Below are positions 57,985 through 64,000 of a stretch of 64,000 bases of DNA, in pieces. Source of the stretch: Runella defluvii. Its GTDB lineage: Bacteria > Bacteroidota > Bacteroidia > Cytophagales > Spirosomataceae. The notes below the pieces were generated by a model, which saw only the letters and a program-made list of their open reading frames with translations, was not told where the DNA came from and made no database searches. The DNA lies in assembly GCF_014195535.1 (NCBI RefSeq), contig NZ_JACIBY010000024.1:1-64000 (forward strand), in the 5' to 3' direction. Each line of letters begins with the position of its first letter. The first letter of the stretch is position 1. The translations under genes were made by a program, and so were the position numbers.

Positions 57985-59070
57985 ATGATTGTTGATAAAC
58001 AATTAGAAATATTCGTAGCATCAATTAAGCATTGGATAAATCAAAATTATCCAGTTCGTCAAAGTATAGCTGATGTTGATATGATTTACTATCCTGATGA
58101 CCATTGGCAAGAAATCTATACTTATATAGGCTCAATTTTTGACTCTGGTTTGCAAAATCGTCCTTTACAAGACCTCAAAAATGTTTTATACCTTATTGCC
58201 AGAAACTATCGGGTGGCAAGATTACTCAGTTGGCATGAACCTTCAACAATCTCAAAAGTTGGTAACCTTTCTAAATCGGATTTTTTATTATTAGCTCAAA
58301 CTGTTCAAAATCTTAATCACGAAGATTTTAATGATGCCTATCGCCAAATAATCGTTTTGTTGCAAAAATACCCAAGTAATGAATTTTTAGAATTCATTCC
58401 ATCATTTATGGACAAGGCATTTCAAATTTCATCTAACAATTATATAAAGAATAAGGCTCTAAAACATTTCATAGAGATAAGCCACCCTAACTGCCCGAAA
58501 ATGATTCAAGAATCATGGAAAGCTGCTGACGAATGGCTCAAAGATGATATCCTCACAGATATGATTTTTATTCGAGACCCCTCGATAGTTGAGTATTGTA
58601 TAGAATCTGCACAAAGTACAAATTTAAAAGCTTATGAAACACACAAAAAAGCTAAACTCGAAAATCTAAGAGAACACCTTTCAAGTTTAAAAATGACACA
58701 AGTCATAACAACAAAAAAGTATGAAGTAAAAGGATTTACAACTGAAACATTAGAGGAATTTTCAAAACGCTATTTTGGATTTGGGAAAGAACTTTTTCAA
58801 AAGATAGAAAAAGAGATGCCAGACGTTTATCAGTATATGACATTAGCATACGATCCATCTGACGAACTATGTTATGCCTCTGCTTTTTATGATGATGGCT
58901 ACAGAAAATTTGAAATTATGTTAGATAATGAGGTTGAACAAATTGTTTTTAAGCCTGAATTTGCCCAATGGCATGCCCAATATGGTGACTGGAGCGAATC
59001 TGACAATGCTATAAACAGTGTAATCGCTCTCTTAAAATGTCAACTTCATATTTTGAACAAAAATGAATAA
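57985..59070 (+). CDS. Helical-repeat cytosolic protein, immunity-like
   Basis: 361 aa, no signal. Mostly helical, with HEAT-like repeats in the middle (F-L-E-F-I-P-S-F-M-D-K-A-F, Y-I-K-N-K-A-L-K-H-F-I-E) and a mixed C-terminal domain (Y-D-P-S-D-E-L-C-Y-A-S-A-F-Y). The first 110 residues align by eye with the gene at 62999 (H-W-I-N-Q-N-Y-P against N-W-V-R-E-N-H-K, Y-P-D-D-H-W-Q-E-I against Y-P-H-W-E-E-V-I, L-Y-L-I-A-R-N against L-Y-I-L-A-R-E), so the two are paralogues. Strongly AT-rich. Role unknown; immunity or regulatory protein of the RHS toxin set is the best guess. Confidence 0.55.
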   Translation: MIVDKQLEIFVASIKHWINQNYPVRQSIADVDMIYYPDDHWQEIYTYIGSIFDSGLQNRPLQDLKNVLYLIARNYRVARLLSWHEPSTISKVGNLSKSDFLLLAQTVQNLNHEDFNDAYRQIIVLLQKYPSNEFLEFIPSFMDKAFQISSNNYIKNKALKHFIEISHPNCPKMIQESWKAADEWLKDDILTDMIFIRDPSIVEYCIESAQSTNLKAYETHKKAKLENLREHLSSLKMTQVITTKKYEVKGFTTETLEEFSKRYFGFGKELFQKIEKEMPDVYQYMTLAYDPSDELCYASAFYDDGYRKFEIMLDNEVEQIVFKPEFAQWHAQYGDWSESDNAINSVIALLKCQLHILNKNE

Positions 59071-59136
59071 GAAAATGGAGGCAAATCGTTGAATTTAAGA
59101 GATATAAGTATTTTGAAGGAGTATTTAAGCCAATAA
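59071..59136 (+). pseudogene. C-terminal remnant of a second copy of the 57422-57946 gene
   Basis: The frame from 59071 reads E-N-G-G-K-S-L-N-L-R-D-I-S-I-L-K-E-Y and then stops at 59134. It matches E-N-G-E-K-V-V-N-L-R-E-I-N-I-L-K-K-Y at the end of the 57422 gene. The body of the second copy is absent; it was probably deleted when the 57985 gene was inserted, or by recombination between copies. Confidence 0.6.
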
Positions 59137-59185
59137 TTGGGACTTTATAATCGTCTATTATATTTCATTTCAAACTCTTTAAAAT

Positions 59186-59902
59186 ATGTCAAAATCATTC
59201 TTATTGTTAGCCCTACTTTCTGTATATGGGAGTTATGCTCAAAACACCGATAATTCCAAACCCAGGATAAATGCCATAGGTGTTGGCACTGTAAATGCTT
59301 TTCCAAACGCAGCACAAATTACCATTGCGTTTTTGCATACCAAACCTACTCTACGTGAAGCCATCAACGAAAATCAAAAAACCTTAGGCGATGTTTATGG
59401 AATTGTCAAAAAATATGTAAAGGATACTTTGGAGATCAAAACGAGTTTGATTGCGACCAATAAATCCACGAAATGGGGTGAGCGTTTGGGTAAAGAAGTG
59501 TTTGTAGGCTATCAGTCAAATCAGAAGCTTCTATTTACGCTGAGGTCATTAGACAAAATGCAGGAGTTTACGGAAGAGTTGCTAAAAACAAAGTTCAACA
59601 AAATAGAAAAAGTATCGTATTTCAATACTGAAGCGACCGAATACATGATTCAGGCAGAAGAACTGGCGGTCAATGATGCCATTGAAACGACTCGAAGGCT
59701 GGCCAAAGTAAGTAATTTGAAGATGGGAAAGATTATGTTTCTTCAATCCAACAAAAGTCCCAACGACAACTTAAACAATAGATCTGATTCGTTTGGTTTT
59801 GAGACATTTGGCAAAGGAATGGGCGGGAAAGGCGTTGCGTCAAGCGGCGAATTGATACGATATACCGTCACTGTTAATATGCACACAGAGATTATAGACT
59901 GA
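59186..59902 (+). CDS. SIMPL-domain (DUF541) exported protein
   Basis: 238 aa, signal peptide ending G-S-Y-A-Q. Matches the SIMPL/DUF541 family: R-I-N-A-I-G-V-G-T-V-N-A-F-P-N-A-A at the start of the mature part, E-N-Q-K-T-L-G-D-V near 60, the aromatic V-G-Y-Q-S-N-Q-K-L-L-F-T-L near 105 and A-E-E-L-A-V-N-D-A-I-E-T near 150. Length is typical. Family members are periplasmic or surface oxidative-stress-associated proteins of poorly known function. It stands among the immunity-like genes but is exported, so it may be an unrelated passenger. Confidence 0.78.
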   Translation: MSKSFLLLALLSVYGSYAQNTDNSKPRINAIGVGTVNAFPNAAQITIAFLHTKPTLREAINENQKTLGDVYGIVKKYVKDTLEIKTSLIATNKSTKWGERLGKEVFVGYQSNQKLLFTLRSLDKMQEFTEELLKTKFNKIEKVSYFNTEATEYMIQAEELAVNDAIETTRRLAKVSNLKMGKIMFLQSNKSPNDNLNNRSDSFGFETFGKGMGGKGVASSGELIRYTVTVNMHTEIID

Positions 59903-60026
59903 GGGTATTTGAAAAAATCTAAGTCCGATGTTTCAACTACCCCTATGGTATTAACGTAGTTTAATGGATGACTGCGGCCAAGAATAGACAAAGTATCGTA
60001 AAACTGATAAAACAGCTATCTCAAAA

Positions 60027-60488
60027 ATGAATATTCTTTCAGAAGAACAGATCAAAATTCTCGCAGATTGTACATTAGGAATTATAGCGTACGAAGATGC
60101 TGCCGAGCAAATTCCTGATTCATTGCTCAAAGACACAGCATTGGCACGTGAATTTATTGAATATGCTCTTGGTTCTGAGAACGAAACGCTCGTGAATGCA
60201 GCACTTGCTTGGCATTTTTTGTATGATAAACACTGTAGCATGATTGATTTGCTGGGGCGGTTGTTATTATCCGAAAAGCACGAGCAGCATCAAGACATAT
60301 TGATGTATTGTTCTTCTCCCGAATTTGCCGAATTAGTGCCATATCTCGACCAAATGCTTTCAACGGAGTACAACGGAAATCTAAAAGATGCCCCCTACCC
60401 ACTGTGGATTTATTGGGCTTTGGTACGGATAAATACATCAGAAGCAGAAGAAGTAAGGAAAAAGCATAATATGCTCGAAACAGAATGA
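60027..60488 (+). CDS. Small helical cytosolic protein, immunity-like
   Basis: 153 aa, helical and acidic, no signal. Repeated helices (Q-I-K-I-L-A-D-C-T-L-G-I-I-A-Y-E-D-A; L-A-R-E-F-I-E-Y-A-L) suggest a HEAT- or TPR-like fold. Two more genes follow on the same strand. Function unknown; immunity-like by size and position only. Confidence 0.5.
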   Translation: MNILSEEQIKILADCTLGIIAYEDAAEQIPDSLLKDTALAREFIEYALGSENETLVNAALAWHFLYDKHCSMIDLLGRLLLSEKHEQHQDILMYCSSPEFAELVPYLDQMLSTEYNGNLKDAPYPLWIYWALVRINTSEAEEVRKKHNMLETE

Positions 60489-60515
60489 TTGGAATATAGA
60501 ATTTACTGAAATAAA

Positions 60516-61175
60516 ATGAATGACATTAAGATTCAGGCGATTGCCCCATTGATTGCCCGTACTTTTATCGAAGATACGTCGATAGATTCGGCGTACTTTA
60601 AGAGTTACCGTCAAATATTAAAGGACAAAAGGCCAATCTTAGGCGATTTCTTATCGCTTATGAATGGCAGATTGCACGATTCTTGGATTATAAAACAAAA
60701 CTTTCTAGAAAATACGTTTAGCCTAACTATTTCAGATTTTGTTACTCATATTTTTGCAGAGGCCTTGGTCAATAAAACGGGGTTGAAGATTGCAGATACG
60801 TCACTTGTGTTTCCGATTTACATTGATTTTCAATTGATGAATCCACCGCAATATTATGATATTCAGGAGGATGGAACGCTTACAGAAGTAGCACCCGTCT
60901 TATTTACAGAATATTTAGACGAGCAATTGTTGAAAGTGAAAAATAGTCGAAAAATCGGAATTTTAGCAACTACCAATGGCTCAGATAAGTACTTATTGGT
61001 GTTAGAGTTGGAAACTGTAAATGTTACCTTCAATCTGGATGCGGCCTGGCATCAGTTATTTGGTAATGAATACGACGCGGTTTACAATAAATTTAAAAAT
61101 TTGCTCAGTCGAGGCAAGTACTTAGCGGATCAAAGCATTTGTGATGAACTGTTATGTTATTATTTACCTAATTAA
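60516..61175 (+). CDS. Cytosolic protein, function unknown
   Basis: 219 aa without signal peptide. Mixed alpha/beta with I-Q-A-I-A-P-L-I-A-R-T-F at the start, L-V-F-P-I-Y-I-D-F in the middle and a Leu-rich C-terminus (E-L-L-C-Y-Y-L). The start codon is 27 bases behind the preceding stop. No family is recognised. Confidence 0.5.
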   Translation: MNDIKIQAIAPLIARTFIEDTSIDSAYFKSYRQILKDKRPILGDFLSLMNGRLHDSWIIKQNFLENTFSLTISDFVTHIFAEALVNKTGLKIADTSLVFPIYIDFQLMNPPQYYDIQEDGTLTEVAPVLFTEYLDEQLLKVKNSRKIGILATTNGSDKYLLVLELETVNVTFNLDAAWHQLFGNEYDAVYNKFKNLLSRGKYLADQSICDELLCYYLPN

Positions 61176-61187
61176 ATAATCATTAAG

Positions 61188-61856
61188 ATGAAAAAACACA
61201 TGAAACAACAAATACTGTTCATACTTATTCTTTTGAATTGCACGGTTGCTTATAGCCAAACCTTTGAAGGGTGGATAACTTACAGAAAAGATTTTTTGAA
61301 TCCAAACCCCAAAATGTTTGCGGATAGTCTATGGAAAAAAACAATTAAGAAAAAATACGGTGAACGTGGATATATTCTTCAGAAGAATTTCTATAAAAGA
61401 GGCAAGTATTCGTCAGAAATTGATGCAGTAACAGAAAATGGTTTTCAAGTATTTAATCAAAATGATAAATTACTATACGCATGGAAGGCCAATTCAGACA
61501 CTGTTGTTACCATCAATACAAAAAAATCTATGTATGATTTAATTGAAATTTCGTCTAATACTGCTCTTGACACAATTTTGAATATACCTTGTAAGTCAAT
61601 AATTGTAAAAAAGGCTTTAGGACAAACAATAATTTGGTATAATAATGAAATTTTAAAGGTAGATGCCAAGTTATACAAAGGGCACAAGTATGGGCATTGG
61701 GAGCAAATCTTAGCCAAAATAGGATGTTTACCCTTAAAAATCGAAGAAAATGGGTACATCATCCAAACAGCCATCGAATATAAGGAAGAACAAGTAGATG
61801 AAAACAAGTTTGTGATACCGAAGTTTAAAACAAAGATTGAAAACCCATTTAATTGA
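61188..61856 (+). CDS. Exported protein of unknown function, GLPGLI/DUF4412-like
   Basis: 222 aa, signal peptide ending A-Y-S-Q. The mature part starts F-E-G-W-I-T-Y-R-K, with later W-Y-N-N-E-I-L-K-V and L-P-L-K-I-E-E-N-G; that succession of G-W-I-T-Y, a central I-W-Y and a final P-L-K-x-x-x is the pattern of GLPGLI-family/DUF4412 exported beta-proteins. The exact family is not certain. Among cytosolic immunity-like neighbours it is exceptional in being exported. Confidence 0.5.
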   Translation: MKKHMKQQILFILILLNCTVAYSQTFEGWITYRKDFLNPNPKMFADSLWKKTIKKKYGERGYILQKNFYKRGKYSSEIDAVTENGFQVFNQNDKLLYAWKANSDTVVTINTKKSMYDLIEISSNTALDTILNIPCKSIIVKKALGQTIIWYNNEILKVDAKLYKGHKYGHWEQILAKIGCLPLKIEENGYIIQTAIEYKEEQVDENKFVIPKFKTKIENPFN

Positions 61857-61907
61857 AAAGGCTTTTTCAGTGCAACGAGCTTTATTGTTGAAAATTGACT
61901 ATCAAAA

Positions 61908-62969
61908 ATGACAAATATAGAATTTAAAGAAAAACTACAAATAGCCATTCAAAAGCAAAACCATGAGCTTTTGGAAGAGGTAATTGAGTTGTTTTGGAGC
62001 TTCGAACCCAAAAACCTAATCGAAGAAGAATTTAATCAATTACTTCTGACCCCCAACCATTACCAACATCAGTACTTAACCAAATACTTGCAAGATGTTT
62101 TGCGGTTTGAAAGCTCCGTTTCTGTCATTGACCAAATACTCACGCAGGGCTTTGAGTATATGAATCATTATTCGGAAGACGGAGTCATTGCAAAATGGTT
62201 TAGCCATGCCCTCATGGATATTGGAACACCCGAAGCCATTACGGTTTTGAAAAAACACGCTGAATCATCTAACCCAGAAATTCGGCAAGAAATGCAATAT
62301 CGTTTATTAAAAAACGGTATCATTAACAAAATTCCTTATGATTCAATTAGCTTACAATTAACTTCTTACGAAGAACAACAGGCAAGTTTACCGACCGAAG
62401 GCAATCATTTCATAGCCCATGAAGCCGACGATACACTCACATTTTATGCGGCTTTCAATGATGCCATAGCCAACTATGCCGTGGCCAATCAGCGTTTTGG
62501 CGGTCATGCGTTCAGTTTTAACCGAATGACTTGGATAAAGCCCAGCTTTATGTGGATGATGTACCGTTCGGAGTGGGCAACTGCCGAGAATCAACAGCGG
62601 ATTTTGGCTTTAAGAATCAGAAAACAAGATGCTGTTAAAATGCTCCAAGAAGGTGTTTTGAGTAGTTTTGATGCAACAAAATACACAGATGAAGCAGCGT
62701 GGAAACAAGATTTGAGCCAATCAGAGGTAAGAATTCAGTGGGATCCCGACCACGATGAGTTTGGGATGAAACTAAAACGAAAAGCCATTCAGATAGGCTT
62801 GAAAGGTGAAGTTTTAAGAAAATTTGCGACCGAGATGCTTTCACAAATCGAAGATATTACGTCTTTCGTGACGGCACAAAGAATTCAAAAATCAATAAAT
62901 AGCGATTTTTTAGTGCCGCAAGAAAAAGTGTTTTTTTTTGAGGGCAATTTTCTAAAAATCAGCCTATAA
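61908..62969 (+). CDS. Helical-repeat protein fused to a DUF4291 domain
   Basis: 353 aa, cytosolic. Residues about 1-150 are helical repeats (L-L-E-E-V-I-E-L-F-W, I-G-T-P-E-A-I-T-V-L-K-K-H) like those of HEAT-type immunity proteins. From about 155 it matches DUF4291: F-N-D-A-I-A-N-Y-A-V, R-F-G-G-H, R-M-T-W-I-K-P-S-F-M-W-M-M-Y-R-S and R-I-L-A-L-R-I. DUF4291 proteins are usually about 190 aa alone and their activity is not known to me. The fusion suggests that the immunity-like part targets or regulates the domain. Base composition is close to the neighbours. Confidence 0.68.
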   Translation: MTNIEFKEKLQIAIQKQNHELLEEVIELFWSFEPKNLIEEEFNQLLLTPNHYQHQYLTKYLQDVLRFESSVSVIDQILTQGFEYMNHYSEDGVIAKWFSHALMDIGTPEAITVLKKHAESSNPEIRQEMQYRLLKNGIINKIPYDSISLQLTSYEEQQASLPTEGNHFIAHEADDTLTFYAAFNDAIANYAVANQRFGGHAFSFNRMTWIKPSFMWMMYRSEWATAENQQRILALRIRKQDAVKMLQEGVLSSFDATKYTDEAAWKQDLSQSEVRIQWDPDHDEFGMKLKRKAIQIGLKGEVLRKFATEMLSQIEDITSFVTAQRIQKSINSDFLVPQEKVFFFEGNFLKISL

Positions 62970-62998
62970 ACCCTCAAAAATAAACGAGTAGATTTTTC

Positions 62999-63697
62999 AT
63001 GAGAGAGCATATACGTAGAATAGATAATTGGGTTAGAGAAAATCACAAGAATTTTGAATCTATGTATGAAATTGATTTTCTTTCTTATCCTCACTGGGAA
63101 GAAGTTATAGAATCTATAAAGTATGCAACCGAACTCAAACCTATCAGAGCGTGGGCAACGGAGGAAAAATTGGATTTCTTGTATATTTTAGCAAGAGAAG
63201 AGTTAGGGTTTTTAACTTGTTTTTTATATTCAAAATCAGATACCTTTTCTAAACATATAAATCTTACTATTGATGACATCGAAGATTTATTAAAAACATG
63301 TGAATCATATTGGAACGAAAAGCATTATCAAGGTTCTTTCCCAAAGCTTGTTGAATTACTAAGGAAAGGTAAAATAGTTAGTAAAATTGCGAATGAACTG
63401 CTTGTTTTAATAGAGTTATACCATATAAATACACTTGGATACGGAAAGAGAGTGTCTTTTGATATTCTTCTTAGCTGGAATTACATTTTTTATGAAAAAT
63501 ACATTGATCAAATTTTAATTGAAGAAGCAAACGATTTCGATTATTGTCTATGTATTTTATACCAGTACGAAAATAATACATCCAGAATTGAAAAATACAT
63601 GATAACAAACGAAATGGAGGAAATAAAACAAAGTAAAGGATGGAAAAAGCTACTTAAAAAGTTTCTTTACTTACAAAGTAAAGAAAATCAAAAATGA
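62999..63697 (+). CDS. Helical cytosolic protein, paralogue of the 57985 gene
   Basis: 232 aa without signal. Helices throughout; the first 110 residues align with the N-terminus of the 57985-59070 protein (see there), while the rest is shorter and diverged, ending in a Lys-rich tail. The gene is strongly AT-rich. Best viewed as another member of the immunity-like array. Confidence 0.55.
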   Translation: MREHIRRIDNWVRENHKNFESMYEIDFLSYPHWEEVIESIKYATELKPIRAWATEEKLDFLYILAREELGFLTCFLYSKSDTFSKHINLTIDDIEDLLKTCESYWNEKHYQGSFPKLVELLRKGKIVSKIANELLVLIELYHINTLGYGKRVSFDILLSWNYIFYEKYIDQILIEEANDFDYCLCILYQYENNTSRIEKYMITNEMEEIKQSKGWKKLLKKFLYLQSKENQK

Positions 63698-63704
63698 TTT
63701 ACAG

Positions 63705-64000
63705 ATGGAAAGGCTCCTCGAACATACCTTTTTTGAAACGCTTGAATACGAGCAAAAGTTTAATATTTCAGATTTTCAAAACTTACTACTGACAATAAAA
63801 AATCTCCCACAACCAACCACGCTGGAAGAGACGAAGAGATTGACTATCAACTTAATGGAGTGTCAGCGTGCCATTTATTTATCGTTGCTTTTTCATTTTG
63901 ACCCCGAAGATTTGGCTGAAATTATAAATTTGCCCACTTCATCAACAGAAATCATATCGCAGTTTGATGAAGCTATGGATGAGGTTTTAAAAAAACATTT
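63705..64000 (+). CDS. Start of a cytosolic protein cut by the window end
   Basis: 98 codons run open from ATG 63705 to the right edge, beginning M-E-R-L-L-E-H-T-F-F-E-T-L. The frame is helical and acidic, with D-F-Q-N-L-L-L-T-I-K-N-L and F-D-P-E-D-L-A-E-I-I, like the other members of this array. It starts 7 bases behind the previous stop. Family not recognised. Confidence 0.5.
   Translation, partial: MERLLEHTFFETLEYEQKFNISDFQNLLLTIKNLPQPTTLEETKRLTINLMECQRAIYLSLLFHFDPEDLAEIINLPTSSTEIISQFDEAMDEVLKKH

Overview
The window reads as chromosomal DNA of a Bacteroidota bacterium, most likely of the order Cytophagales (Spirosomataceae-like; this placement is inference). The evidence is many signal peptides ending in A-Q, two clear type IX secretion system (T9SS) C-terminal sorting domains, BACON and PKD domains, LytS/LytTR regulation, outer-membrane beta-barrels, giant RHS proteins of the Bacteroidota type, and scarce Shine-Dalgarno sequences. 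No tRNA, rRNA or CRISPR array was seen, and no housekeeping operon; this is accessory, envelope and secretion territory.

Layout. (1) 1-3967, mobile DNA: the last codons and right-end hairpin of an IS200/IS605-type tnpB, a three-gene phage/plasmid-like module (unknown protein, DUF932 protein, RecE-like PD-(D/E)XK nuclease), a truncated IS3-family transposase and about 530 bp of decayed sequence. (2) 3968-24758, a long same-strand run of exported proteins: a MORN-repeat lipoprotein, barrel proteins, a PKD/BACON/PQQ-propeller lipoprotein, a 1589-aa T9SS-secreted lipase-like protein, a tightly packed set (barrel, Pro-rich secreted protein, OmpA-like protein, unknown secreted protein, TPR plus barrel), an LPX-type LRR protein with a T9SS domain, and a matrixin-like lipoprotein whose zinc motif is lost. 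(3) 24770-29480, regulation: a LytTR response regulator and its propeller-type LytS sensor kinase, divergent from a stand-alone LytTR protein with a tiny coupled ORF. (4) 29493-39348, more secreted proteins: an M43-type metalloprotease, and a very large repeat/BACON/LamG protein whose gene is split by a 237-239 bp palindromic insertion. (5) 39725-53392, a two-gene RHS locus of 1957 and 2594 aa; the second carries the RHS core and a variable C-terminal tip. (6) 53498-64000, a small-gene tail: a DUF2846-like protein, a PIN toxin/antitoxin pair, a lipoprotein/barrel pair, and an array of small cytosolic proteins that resembles the immunity gene arrays found behind polymorphic toxins, mixed with exported SIMPL-domain and unknown proteins.

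How it fits together (inference): the two-component genes may control surface or secreted proteins around them; the RHS pair with its tip and downstream immunity-like array looks like a contact-dependent or secreted toxin locus. Palindromic repeats recur through the window: one splits a gene, three lie in frame inside the RHS gene, and one lies just behind it. No complete new defence or secretion system could be proven. The strongest unusual signals are the precise reversible-looking insertion at 33591-33829, the repeat-encoded peptides in the RHS core, the RHS tip with OmpA-like tail, the dead matrixin, and the immunity-like array with a recognisable leftover of a lost gene copy.
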